A stretch of DNA of 37,558 nt from Solirubrobacterales bacterium. GTDB taxonomy: Bacteria > Actinomycetota > Thermoleophilia > Solirubrobacterales > Solirubrobacteraceae. The notes below the pieces were generated by a model. The model made no database searches. It saw nothing but the letters and a program-made list of their open reading frames with translations, and was not told where the DNA came from. Positions 14,737 to 23,179 of the stretch are shown here, piece by piece (position 1 is the stretch's first letter; every line of letters begins with the position of its first letter). The position numbers and the translations under genes were made by a program. The DNA is taken from the NCBI GenBank assembly GCA_025964115.1, contig JAOPZM010000251.1, positions 1 through 37,558 of the forward strand. Direction: 5' to 3'.

Positions 14737-16107
14737 TCAGTAGAGCCCGCCGCCGCCGGCGAACGCGAACAAGATGATCGCCGCGGCGGTCATGAGCGCG
14801 GCGGTGCTCCATCCGACTGCACGCGCGAGCTTGCCGTTGACGTAGTGGCCCATGATCTTCCTATCGCTCGAGATCAGCATGACGAGCACCAGGAACGGCG
14901 CGGCTGCGACCCCGTTCATGGCGGCGACGAAGACGAGCAGTCGGATCGGGTTGACGCCGATCAGGCTGAGGGCGGTCCCGCCAAGCGTGCCGACCAGGAC
15001 CAGCCCGTAGAAGACGGGAGCCTGCCTCGGTGAACGGGAAAATCCCGTGGCCTTGCCAAGCAGCCCGGCCATGCCAGCCGAGCCGGCACCTGCGAGTACC
15101 GGAATCGCGAGCATTCCCGCGCCGATGAAGCCAAGCGCAAATAGGGCAGAGGCAAACTGTCCCGCGATTGGTTTCAGGGCGCTCGCCGCGTCGGCTGCGC
15201 TCTGAATGTTGTGTTTGCCGTGCTTGCCGAGCGTCACCGCTGTGGTGACGATGATCGCGAACATGACGACGTTGGAGAAGGCCATACCGCCGAGGACATC
15301 GAAGCGACTCGTCCGCTGCTTGCGCTGCGCGGCGCGACCTCCGCGATCTCGAAGCGGCTCTGGCTTGCTGCCCCCCTCGGGTTCGTCGCGCATCTCCTCG
15401 ACCCGGTGCAGGCTTTGCCAGAAGAACAGATACGGTGAGATCGTCGTGCCCAGCACGGCCACGAGCAGTCCCAGGTAGCTGCTGCCCCCTTCGAGATGCG
15501 GGGCGAACATCGCCCTCGCGACACTCGTCCAATTGATGTGAACGATGAACAGCATCGCGATGTAACTGAAAAGGGCCAGGCAAAGCAGCTTGAAGACACG
15601 GGCGACCAAGTCGAAGGAGCCGGTCATCACGAGGACGCTGATTCCCGCGCCGGCGATGACGGCCCAGATCGTCGTGGGTCCTGCGTGGAGCAGATGAATG
15701 CCGGAGCCGATGGCGACGAGATCGGCGGCAATGTTGAGAGCGTTGGCGACGATCAGAATCCCAAGCAGGACAGCGATTACGGCGCGGCCTCTGCTCCCGA
15801 GGCGCTTGGTCGCGAGCTCACCGATTCCCTTTCCCGTCGCCAGGGCCGTGCGGTCGCAGATCTCCTGCACGGTTGCCATCAGCGGGAAGGTCAGCAACGA
15901 GGTCCACAGAAGGCCGAAGCCAAAGCTCGCTCCGGCCTGTGCATAGGTTGCAATTCCAGACGGATCATCATCTGAGGCACCGGTGATCAGTCCGGGCCCA
16001 AGCGCGCGCAGATATACACGCCAGAGTGGGCCACTTCCGGCTCGGGTCGTATCGACCCGTGTCCGGCCGCGACCTCGCGATCGCGCTTTCTGAGTTACGC
16101 TGCCCAA
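14737..16107 (-). CDS. Nramp-superfamily divalent cation transporter (variant binding site)
   Basis: A 456-residue membrane protein with about eleven helices. GPGLITGASDDDPSGIATYAQAGASFGFGLLW (residues 38 on) is helix 1, ICDRTALATGKGIGELATKR is the helix 2-3 region and SAGMAGLLGKATGFSR lies late in the protein. Classical Mn/Fe Nramps have DPGN in helix 1 and A-M-P-H in helix 6. Here they are DPSG (residues 48-51) and GTTISPYLFFWQ, so the metal-binding methionine is absent. That pattern is typical of Nramp-related subgroups, some of which carry Mg2+, so Mn2+ specificity should not be assumed. A charged loop with PEGGSKPEPLRDRGGRAAQRKQR follows helix 6. TTG is the only possible start, because an in-frame TGA lies just upstream. 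Confidence 0.87.
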   Translation of the reverse strand: MGSVTQKARSRGRGRTRVDTTRAGSGPLWRVYLRALGPGLITGASDDDPSGIATYAQAGASFGFGLLWTSLLTFPLMATVQEICDRTALATGKGIGELATKRLGSRGRAVIAVLLGILIVANALNIAADLVAIGSGIHLLHAGPTTIWAVIAGAGISVLVMTGSFDLVARVFKLLCLALFSYIAMLFIVHINWTSVARAMFAPHLEGGSSYLGLLVAVLGTTISPYLFFWQSLHRVEEMRDEPEGGSKPEPLRDRGGRAAQRKQRTSRFDVLGGMAFSNVVMFAIIVTTAVTLGKHGKHNIQSAADAASALKPIAGQFASALFALGFIGAGMLAIPVLAGAGSAGMAGLLGKATGFSRSPRQAPVFYGLVLVGTLGGTALSLIGVNPIRLLVFVAAMNGVAAAPFLVLVMLISSDRKIMGHYVNGKLARAVGWSTAALMTAAAIILFAFAGGGGLY

Positions 16108-16241
16108 GATTCAGTTCGGGTGGGGCTGACTGGACCGTTTACCAATCGTGCACCAGCGAGGTCCTCTCAGACACATGTCATTTACCTGCCCTGGATGAGA
16201 CTCTGGCAAACCTGTCGGCGCTTTCAACCACTGCAATCGGG

Positions 16242-16247
16242 TAAAAC
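16242..16247 (+). promoter_or_regulatory. -10 hexamer TAAAAC, leaderless start of pyrophosphatase gene
   Basis: TAAAAC is six bases before the GTG at 16254, and no ribosome-binding sequence lies upstream. This is the same geometry as at 694, 21771 and 25674. Confidence 0.45.
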
Positions 16248-16253
16248 ACGCGT

Positions 16254-16760
16254 GTGAATACCCCGGACACGTCGCTGATCTGCGTCGTCGAGATCCCCAA
16301 GGGCAGTCGCAACAAGTACGAGCACGACAGCCAGCTAGGTGGCATCAAGTTCGACCGGCTGTTGGCGGGCGCTGCGACATACCCAGCGGACTACGGTTAC
16401 CTACGGGACACGCTGGGACAGGATGGCGATCCACTCGATGCGCTGGTCTGTCTGTACGAGCCGACGTTCTCCGGGTGCCTGATCCCGGTCAAGCCGGTCG
16501 GGATGTTCAAGATGCGTGATGAGAAGGGCGTCGACGACAAGATCATCTGCGTGCCCCTCAACGATCCCTACTGGAACGAGAATGAGGAGCTGGAGGACCT
16601 GCCCCTGCTGCTGCGCCGGGAGATCGAGCAGTTCTTCTCGATCTACAAGGACCTCGAGGGCAAGCAGGTCGAGATCGGCGGCTGGTGCTCCAGGACGGAT
16701 GCTGCGCGCGAGATAGCGATCGCTCAAGAGCGCTGCGGCGAGCAGCGGCCCCAGCCTTGA
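16254..16760 (+). CDS. ppa: Inorganic pyrophosphatase, family I
   Basis: A 168-residue soluble PPase that hydrolyses pyrophosphate to two phosphates with Mg2+. The active-site text is complete: EIPKGSRNKYE (residues 13-23), YPADYGYL, DGDPLDALV (57-65) and GVDDKI (92-97). The three metal-binding aspartates D57, D62 and D94 have the same spacing as D65, D70 and D102 of the E. coli enzyme. GTG at 16254 gives the usual N-terminus and fits a leaderless mRNA. It is divergent from the Nramp-type transporter across a 146-base gap. The last 20 residues (AIAQERCGEQRPQP) are a short extra tail. Confidence 0.93.
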   Translation: MNTPDTSLICVVEIPKGSRNKYEHDSQLGGIKFDRLLAGAATYPADYGYLRDTLGQDGDPLDALVCLYEPTFSGCLIPVKPVGMFKMRDEKGVDDKIICVPLNDPYWNENEELEDLPLLLRREIEQFFSIYKDLEGKQVEIGGWCSRTDAAREIAIAQERCGEQRPQP

Positions 16761-16904
16761 GCTGCAGCGACCAGCCGGTTCGTGCGCATCCGCACTCGGC
16801 GGGTCCGTCATCGTTACGCAACCCGACCTTTACGTGGTCATTGATGGGTCCACCACGGCGCCGCGGCGTTCAGCTGCCGTCCATTTTCGTCGAGCACTAT
16901 TGGC

Positions 16905-18875
16905 ATGAATGCTCACGTCGTTGCGCCGCGCTCGCCGGCGCGACTGTTTGCGATCTACGCGGTGATCAGCCTCGTGCCCGTGCTGGTCCTGGGACTGGTG
17001 CTCGCTCGCAGCCTGCAAGGTGAGGCGCGCCAACGCGGGCTTGCCGAGGGTCGCTCCGAGGCGGCTCTCGTCGCGCAGACGGGGGTTGCGCCACTGCTCG
17101 ATGGGCGTCCGCTCAGTCGTGGCGTGAGCCCCGGCGAGCAGACCAGGCTGCGGCGCCTGGTGGCCCAGGCGGTCGGCGAGCGCCAGGTGCTTCGCCTGAG
17201 AATCCGCGACCTCGCCGGCCAGGTGGTCTTCTCAGATGACGGCTCGGGCTTTCAGGCCAAGCCCGAGGACGAGGCGCTCGCCGGGGCGCGTGGCTTCGTC
17301 GTCGCCCGTCTGACGCGCCTGAACACCGACAGCAACGACCAGGGCAGGACGGGTGTCGCCTCCGTTGAGATCTACCTGCCGCTCAAGGCAGGCACACCGC
17401 TCCGCCGGGTCGGCGTTCTCGAGCTCTACCTTCCGTACGCCCCGATCAGCCATGATGTAACCGCGGGTCTGCACGGCCTCTACGTCGACCTCGTGATCGG
17501 CCTGGCCATGCTGTATGTCGCGCTGTTCGCGATCAGCTGGTCGGTGAGCCGCGGCCTGCGCCGGGAGGTTGCCCTCAACGCCTTCCTGGCCGAGCACGAC
17601 GCCCTCACCGATCTCCCCAACCGGGCGCTGTTTCACCGCCGGGCTGAAGCCGCTGTGCGCGTTGGTAACCGCCGGTCGGAGCCCGTCGCAATCGCGATCA
17701 TCGACCTGGATCGCTTCAAGTACATCAACGACACGCTCGGGCACCACAACGGCGACCGGCTGCTGACCGAGCTCGCGGCGAGGGTCGCTGCCAACACGCG
17801 CCCACATGACACCGTCGCGCGACTCGGCGGCGACGAGTTCGGATTGATCCTCCGTGACGCCGCCGGCGCCGAGCAGGCGTTGCGCCGTCTGCGCGACATC
17901 ATCGACGAGGAGATCGAAGTCAGCGGGCTGCCGCTCTCGGTCGAGGCAAGCATCGGCTTCGTGATCGCTCCGGAGGACGGCACCCACGTGGACATCCTGC
18001 TCCAGCGGGCCGACATGGCGATGTACCTCGCCAAGGCACGTCACAGCGGTGTCATGCGCTACGCGCCCGCTCTCGACGACTACGACGCCGCCAAGCTGAG
18101 CCTCGTGGGCGAGCTGCGGCATGCCATCGACGCCGGCCAGCTGGTTCTCCATTACCAGCCGCAGACGAAGCTGGCCGATGGACGGGTTGAGGCGGTCGAG
18201 GCGTTGGTTCGCTGGCAACACCCCACTCAGGGATTGCTCTACCCCGACAAGTTCCTGCCGCTCGCAGAGCAGACCGATGTCATCGACAAGCTGACACTCT
18301 GGGTGTTGAGGACCGCCTTGCGCGAGGTTCGCAATCTGTCCTCGCCGGCGGATGAGCTTACGGTTGCGATCAACGTCTCGGCACGCAGCATCGGCCGCAT
18401 GGAGCTTGCCGAGGGCATCATCGAGGCGCTGGAGGACCTCGGCGTTCCCGCCGAGCGTCTCGTGGTCGAGGTGACCGAGACTGCGCTTCTGGCAGACCCC
18501 GAGCGCGCCGCGTCCGTGCTCAGGGAGCTGTCCTGCGCCGGAGTGAAGGTCAGCCTCGACGACTTCGGCCGTGGGCAGACGTCTCTCGGCCTTCTCTCAG
18601 CTCTTCCGATTCACGAACTGAAGATTGACAAGAGCTTTGTGCTGGACATGGTCGAGAACCCAGCTCATGCCGCGATCGTCCGCTCGATCGTGGACCTCGG
18701 ACACAACCTGGACCTGCGCGTCGTGGGCGAGGGGGTCGAGACCGATGTCGCCCTCGCCGCGCTGAGGGACTCCGACTGCGATGTCGCACAAGGCTTTCTG
18801 CTGGCCAGGCCGATGGCGGTGGATCAGCTGAGCGCCTGGCTCGCGCCGCGTTTAAGCCCGCGGGCAACCGCCTAG
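16905..18875 (+). CDS. GGDEF-EAL membrane sensor (c-di-GMP synthase/phosphodiesterase)
   Basis: A 656-residue protein. Helices at about 13-34 and 191-212 bracket an extracellular sensor of about 155 residues with no recognised family (SDDGSGF..., VASVEIYLPLKAG). The GGDEF domain (about 230-385) has an intact GGDEF at 308-312 and the inhibitory RxxD site RPHD at 299-302. The EAL domain (about 400-645) keeps EAL (432-434), the INVSA block near 489, EVTET (522-526), DDFG (552-555), KIDKSF and GEGVET. All residues needed for both activities are therefore present. It may switch between making and breaking c-di-GMP depending on signal. The promoter is not obvious, and no strong ribosome site precedes the ATG. 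Confidence 0.93.
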   Translation: MNAHVVAPRSPARLFAIYAVISLVPVLVLGLVLARSLQGEARQRGLAEGRSEAALVAQTGVAPLLDGRPLSRGVSPGEQTRLRRLVAQAVGERQVLRLRIRDLAGQVVFSDDGSGFQAKPEDEALAGARGFVVARLTRLNTDSNDQGRTGVASVEIYLPLKAGTPLRRVGVLELYLPYAPISHDVTAGLHGLYVDLVIGLAMLYVALFAISWSVSRGLRREVALNAFLAEHDALTDLPNRALFHRRAEAAVRVGNRRSEPVAIAIIDLDRFKYINDTLGHHNGDRLLTELAARVAANTRPHDTVARLGGDEFGLILRDAAGAEQALRRLRDIIDEEIEVSGLPLSVEASIGFVIAPEDGTHVDILLQRADMAMYLAKARHSGVMRYAPALDDYDAAKLSLVGELRHAIDAGQLVLHYQPQTKLADGRVEAVEALVRWQHPTQGLLYPDKFLPLAEQTDVIDKLTLWVLRTALREVRNLSSPADELTVAINVSARSIGRMELAEGIIEALEDLGVPAERLVVEVTETALLADPERAASVLRELSCAGVKVSLDDFGRGQTSLGLLSALPIHELKIDKSFVLDMVENPAHAAIVRSIVDLGHNLDLRVVGEGVETDVALAALRDSDCDVAQGFLLARPMAVDQLSAWLAPRLSPRATA

Positions 18876-18899
18876 CGCGGCTCCAGCCACGCGCACTCA

Positions 18900-18940
18900 G
18901 ACCGGCGCCAGGCACACGCTCGATCGCGCTGGCGCCGGTC
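18900..18940. terminator. Bidirectional hairpin terminator
   Basis: GACCGGCGCCAG (18900-18911) and CTGGCGCCGGTC (18929-18940) form a perfect 12-bp stem with a 17-base loop. It lies between two convergent genes (stops at 18875 and 18958) and can end both transcripts. No T-tract. Confidence 0.65.
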
Positions 18941-18957
18941 CGGTATGCGGCTCCCCC

Positions 18958-19767
18958 TCAGCCGAGGAACGAGTGGAACTCGCCGAGCGGCTCGGGAAGG
19001 ACCGGCGTGAACGGCTGGAACTTGTAGGCCTTGCTCGTGTCGAACCCGGCCTTCCCGGCCGCCATCTTGTCGGCGAACGGCGTGAGCGCTGCCACGGCCT
19101 TGCTGATGGTGGTCCAGCGAAGCGTCCGCTCGTAGCCGTTGTTGTTCGGCGGGTCGACGCTCTCGGCCTTTTTCTGGATACCGGTGATGGCCTCGATCGG
19201 GCCGCCATCCTGCGCGGCGACACCCGGGGCGACGACCCTCGCGAGAGTCCGATGATCGCTCTCGATCCCCATGATGCGGGCGGCGGTCACGCGCAGATCC
19301 GCGGTGCTGAAGTCACGGACGCCGACGAGGTAGGCGGCGATGAAGGCATCCTCCAATGTGACGAGCACGTTCAGCGTTGTCTGCGCATCGGCGAACATCT
19401 TCGGTGGGTAGTAGAAGGTCGTAAACGGCGACGGCTTGTGCGTGACGCCTTCCTCGAGCAGGTAGTGAGACATCTCCTCCTGGCGCGCGGCCTTGAGGTA
19501 TCCCTGGTCGTCGGACGCGAGCCGCGTGAAGAACGCCGCGGTGTTGATGATGTTCGTGTACGTGGTGACTGCCAGCGCCTCCGCGATCTGCGCAGCACCG
19601 AGGATTTCGAGGTCGCGCTTCTTGACGCCCCCCTGCTTCGCGGCGGCGAAGGACGGGACGAGCGCTCCGAGCGCGCCTCCACCCACCACCACGCCGGCGC
19701 CGGTCGTTGCGGCGCGCCCGAGGAATTGTCGACGGTCGATTCCGGGATCAGGCTGACTGGCAGACAT
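18958..19767 (-). CDS. Tat-exported ferritin-like domain protein
   Basis: A 269-residue protein with a twin-arginine signal (DRRQFLGRAATTGAGVVVGGGALGALVPSFAAA; RR at 12-13) and a ferritin-like four-helix bundle. Candidate diiron ligands are visible in order: Glu in QIAEALAV, ExxH in QEEMSH, Glu in LEDAFIAAYL and ExxH in GIESDHR. This is the Ferritin_2 type, frequent in Thermoleophilia; family members are often annotated only as ferritin-like. An exported folded metalloprotein fits Tat use. AAGGAG seven bases before ATG fixes the start. The role (metal storage, peroxide defence or other) is unknown. Confidence 0.88.
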   Translation of the reverse strand: MSASQPDPGIDRRQFLGRAATTGAGVVVGGGALGALVPSFAAAKQGGVKKRDLEILGAAQIAEALAVTTYTNIINTAAFFTRLASDDQGYLKAARQEEMSHYLLEEGVTHKPSPFTTFYYPPKMFADAQTTLNVLVTLEDAFIAAYLVGVRDFSTADLRVTAARIMGIESDHRTLARVVAPGVAAQDGGPIEAITGIQKKAESVDPPNNNGYERTLRWTTISKAVAALTPFADKMAAGKAGFDTSKAYKFQPFTPVLPEPLGEFHSFLG

Positions 19768-19838
19768 GCGAGCTCCTTTTCGAGATGGTTACCAGCCGTG
19801 TATACGCGGGGCTCGCGCGGGCGGATCACAACCAGCTG

Positions 19839-19955
19839 TCAGCTCGGTCGGTCAGCGGCGTCCGCGCGGGCTGCGACCCGGCACGCGGCGAGGATCAGCG
19901 CCGTGACGGTCAGCCAAAGCAGCGGAAGGAGGATCACGAGCAGTTGGGTCACCAT
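19839..19955 (-). CDS. Single-helix membrane peptide (38 residues)
   Basis: From ATG at 19955 the frame reads MVTQLLVILLPLLWLTVTAL followed by ILAACRVAARADAADRPS and TGA. It is a clear membrane helix with a basic, hydrophilic C-terminal tail. It lies in the gap between the ferritin-like gene and the HD-GYP gene, where no other frame makes sense. Charge distribution and length resemble unannotated short membrane proteins of this bacterial group. No ribosome site or promoter is clear, so expression is uncertain. Confidence 0.5.
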   Translation of the reverse strand: MVTQLLVILLPLLWLTVTALILAACRVAARADAADRPS

Positions 19956-20084
19956 CGCTAAGCATGCTCGACCCCGTGGCTGAAGGCGGCCTTCGACATC
20001 GCTCAAGCTCGGCTTAATTCTCTCGGGGCCGGCGCGGGCCCGGACGCCGGATCCACGATCGAGCCGCCCTGCGCTCCCAGCTGC

Positions 20085-21683
20085 TCAGCCGGGCGCTGGA
20101 AGGCTCACGCCCGGCGCCGCGATGGGGGGCGTGACGCCGGTAGTCGGTACCGAGGGCGCCTGCACCGTCGGCGGTGTGACGCTGGGGATGGAAATCGGGG
20201 GGATGACCGGAGGACCCGTGACCGGTGGACCTGGGGGGACGGGAGGAGGGCCAGTCACGGGCGGCGTCGTCGGCAGCACGCCTGTGGGCGGTGGCGGGAG
20301 CGCGCCACCGGCCGGTTCGTGGGGGGCGCTGCTCATCGCCTGGCTCGGGCTGCGAGGTGTCGAGGCGTTAGCGACGCCGCTGCCAGCCGGAGCCGTGCGA
20401 ACGGCTCCATGGATCGGGGGACGGTGGGACATCTCCGGCTTGGTGTTCGTGGTGTGCCTGGCAGGCCGAGGGCCGGCGGCTGCGCGAGGGGGCGCGATCG
20501 AGCCGGCAGCGCCCGAGAGACCAGGCAGGCCGTGGCCGCCGCGCACGGCGATCGTGCTCTGGGGCAAGCCCGGGGAGAGGGCGAGCAGGCCCGCCGCGCC
20601 AACGCCCGGCAGGATCGACGCGACACCGCCCACGCCCGAGACCAAACCCTGGGACGCCGTCTGCAGCGCGTCGAGGACGCGTGCTGGGGCCGTCGTCAGG
20701 AGCGCCAGCCCGACCACCGAGCGCCGAGCGGAGTAGCGACCGCGGAAGGCTACGACGGCGGCGGGGTCGAGCTGCGTGCCGGCCTCGCTGGCGAGGACAT
20801 CCAGCGCCTTCTTCTGCGTGCATGCCGCTCGGTAGGCGCGGCTCGAGGTGATCGCGTCGAACGTGTCTGCGACGGCGATGATGCGGGCGCCGAGCGGGAT
20901 CTCCGGGCCGGCGAGGCCATCGGGGTAGCCGTGACCGTCGATGCGCTCGTGGTGGTGGCGGACCATGGCCACGATCTCGTGGTCTCCGACGGCTGAGAGC
21001 ATGCGCGCGCCCCACGCCGCATGACGCTTGGCGACCTCGTATTCCGCGTCGCTCAGGCGTCTCGGGTTGTTGAGGATCTCTCTCGGGGTGTAGAGCTTGC
21101 CCACGTCGTGGACGGCGGCGGCCGTCTGGATCTTCGCGATCTCGACGGGGGAGAGATGCATCGCCCGGGCCATACGCGCCGCGTGGCGTGCGACTCGCTG
21201 GCCGTGCCCATGGGTGTAGGCATCACGCGCTTCAAGCAAGCGGCTTAACCCCGTCACCAGCTCGATGCTCACCGCCGGGCCGGACTTGCGGGCCGAGTCG
21301 AACAGGCTGCGGGCCTGGGAGAGGCGTCGCTCTGCCCAGCAGCGACGCAACCAGCCCCACAGAAGGAGATCCGCGAAGACGATGTCGCGCGAGCCGGGCT
21401 GGCGCTTCCACAGGGCGGCCCCGGCCGTCGCGACCGCCATCGAGAGTGCCACGGCGGCCAGTCCGGATGCCGCGAGCATCAGTAGGCTGCCACGCGGCAC
21501 GATGGCGGATACCAATGCCGCCGGCAGGACGACCACGAGGGCGGTCGTGAGCAACACGAGCGGCAGATAGCGTCGCGTGCGCAGAGGTGGAGGGCGACGC
21601 TCGGCAACCACGTCGTGTGTCCTCGCACGCCAGGTGGCCGCGCCACGGCTAGACAGCCAAGGAGATGCAGTGAGTGAGGCCAT
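20085..21683 (-). CDS. HD-GYP domain protein with membrane anchor and proline-rich tail
   Basis: A 532-residue protein. Two helices lie at about 40-61 and 68-91. The HD-GYP domain (about 140-320) holds the HD pair at 192-193 (VHDVGKLYTP), HHHERIDGHGYPDGL at 243-257 and ADTFDAITSSRAYR; these are the metal and GYP motifs of c-di-GMP phosphodiesterases. After about residue 320 a hydrophobic stretch leads into about 150 residues rich in Pro, Thr, Val and Gly (repeated PPVTGPPPVPPG-like units), with no known fold. The frame stays open far beyond 21683, but that part is antisense to the P450 gene. ATG at 21683 has GGAGG seven to eight bases upstream. It is probably a c-di-GMP-degrading enzyme; cleavage products cannot be predicted. 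Confidence 0.88.
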   Translation of the reverse strand: MASLTASPWLSSRGAATWRARTHDVVAERRPPPLRTRRYLPLVLLTTALVVVLPAALVSAIVPRGSLLMLAASGLAAVALSMAVATAGAALWKRQPGSRDIVFADLLLWGWLRRCWAERRLSQARSLFDSARKSGPAVSIELVTGLSRLLEARDAYTHGHGQRVARHAARMARAMHLSPVEIAKIQTAAAVHDVGKLYTPREILNNPRRLSDAEYEVAKRHAAWGARMLSAVGDHEIVAMVRHHHERIDGHGYPDGLAGPEIPLGARIIAVADTFDAITSSRAYRAACTQKKALDVLASEAGTQLDPAAVVAFRGRYSARRSVVGLALLTTAPARVLDALQTASQGLVSGVGGVASILPGVGAAGLLALSPGLPQSTIAVRGGHGLPGLSGAAGSIAPPRAAAGPRPARHTTNTKPEMSHRPPIHGAVRTAPAGSGVANASTPRSPSQAMSSAPHEPAGGALPPPPTGVLPTTPPVTGPPPVPPGPPVTGPPVIPPISIPSVTPPTVQAPSVPTTGVTPPIAAPGVSLPAPG

Positions 21684-21758
21684 GGACCCTCCGACGCTAC
21701 CCTCAACCTCTGGTCGATACAGGGGTCCGGACGCATGTCGTAGGGCGATCGTTGGCTC

Positions 21759-21764
21759 TACACT
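21759..21764 (+). promoter_or_regulatory. -10 hexamer TACACT, leaderless start of P450 gene
   Basis: TACACT sits exactly six bases before the ATG at 21771, with no ribosome site. It lies in the 87-base gap to the divergent HD-GYP gene. The -35 is weak. Confidence 0.5.
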
Positions 21765-21770
21765 GGCTCG

Positions 21771-23132
21771 ATGGCGCTCCCGCCAGGCCCGCGTACCCCG
21801 GCCGTAGTGAACACGGTGCGCTTCGCCCAGAGGCCGCTCGCGGCGCTGCGCGAATGGCACAGGCGCTTCGGCGACATCTTCACCGTGAAGATGCTCGGGT
21901 TTGGTGTCGGCGTGTACGTCGTGGATCCGGAGGCGATCCGCGAGCTGTTCACAGGAGACCAATCTGATCTCGAGGCCGGTGAGGCGAACTCGTTCATGGA
22001 GCCGATTCTCGGGCCCCACTCGGTGCTCGTGCTCGACGGGCCCGAGCACCTTCGCCAGCGCAAGCTCCTGCTTCCGCCGTTTCAGGGATCGCGGGTCGGT
22101 GCCTTCAGAGAGATCATCCGCGACGTCGCCGAGCGGGAGATCGCCGGATGGCGGCCGCGTGCCGAGATCGTGCTGCGCGAGCGGATGCGCGCGCTGACGT
22201 TCGAGGTCATCTGCAGGGCGGTCTTCGGCGTGACGCAGCGTGATCGGGTGGAGCGCCTGCGAGAGCGCCTGATCGCCGTCGTGGACAGCAGTCCGCTGTT
22301 CATGATCTCTCGGGCTGCCCGAGCGGACCTGGGGCCGCTGAGCCCGGGCGGGGTATTCGCTCGGCGCCTGCGCGCAGCGGACGCGTTGCTCGAGGAGGAG
22401 ATCGAGCGGCGTCGCGGAGAGCCCGACCTCGAGCAGCGCTCGGACGTCCTCTCGCTGCTGTTGAGGGCGCGCGACGAGCGGGGGGAGGGGATGACGAACG
22501 CGGAGCTGCGCGATGAGCTGTTCACGATGCTCGCGGCCGGGCATGAGACCACGGCGACCGGGCTCGCCTTCGCCTTCGAGCTGCTGCTCCGCACCCCCCG
22601 CGTGCTCGTCCGGCTGCGCGAGGAGCTCGAGCATGGTGAGGACGATGCCTACCTCGACGCGGTCGTCAAGGAGACGCTGAGGCTGCGCCCGGTGCTCGAC
22701 GCCGCCGAGCGGACACTCACGGCTCCCCGCACGGTTGCTGGCTGGGAGCTGCCGCCCGGCGTGAAGGTGTATCCCGGTATCGCTCTCGTGCACATGCGCG
22801 AGGACCTCTATCCGCGTCCCCGCGAGTTCCGTCCCGAGCGCTTCCTTCAGGAGGGAGCCGAGTCGTACTCGTGGCTGCCCTTCGGTGGCGGAATCCGTCG
22901 CTGCATCGGCGCCGCCCTTGCCCTGGCCGAGATGGCGGAGGTGCTGCGCGTGGCGGTGCCGGCTGTCCAGCTGCGACCGTTGCGCGAGCGACCAGACCCG
23001 GTCGTGCTGCGCGGCATCACGCTCGCGCCCAGATACGGCGTGCGCGTCGCCGTCGAGCGAAATGTCTCGCGTCTCCTGCGAGACGCCGGCGGCGATCGTC
23101 AGCCTTCGGAGTTCGTGTCCGCCTCGGCGTAG
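21771..23132 (+). CDS. Cytochrome P450
   Basis: A 453-residue soluble P450 without an N-terminal membrane anchor. The oxygen-binding I-helix motif AGHETT is at 256-261, the K-helix ExxR at 301-304 (ETLR), the PERF block in REFRPERFL, and the haem loop FGGGIRRCIG with the ligand Cys378. All catalytic landmarks are intact. The overall text (LPPGPRTP at the start; LDGPEHLRQRKLLLPPF) resembles the bacterial CYP110/CYP135/CYP138-type enzymes, many of which act on fatty acids, sterols or terpenes; substrate is not predictable. No ferredoxin gene is adjacent, so electrons must come from elsewhere. Confidence 0.93.
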   Translation: MALPPGPRTPAVVNTVRFAQRPLAALREWHRRFGDIFTVKMLGFGVGVYVVDPEAIRELFTGDQSDLEAGEANSFMEPILGPHSVLVLDGPEHLRQRKLLLPPFQGSRVGAFREIIRDVAEREIAGWRPRAEIVLRERMRALTFEVICRAVFGVTQRDRVERLRERLIAVVDSSPLFMISRAARADLGPLSPGGVFARRLRAADALLEEEIERRRGEPDLEQRSDVLSLLLRARDERGEGMTNAELRDELFTMLAAGHETTATGLAFAFELLLRTPRVLVRLREELEHGEDDAYLDAVVKETLRLRPVLDAAERTLTAPRTVAGWELPPGVKVYPGIALVHMREDLYPRPREFRPERFLQEGAESYSWLPFGGGIRRCIGAALALAEMAEVLRVAVPAVQLRPLRERPDPVVLRGITLAPRYGVRVAVERNVSRLLRDAGGDRQPSEFVSASA

Positions 23133-23179
23133 GTACGTCGGGAATGGCCCACAGGCACGTCCGCTAGTTTTCGCGTCCA

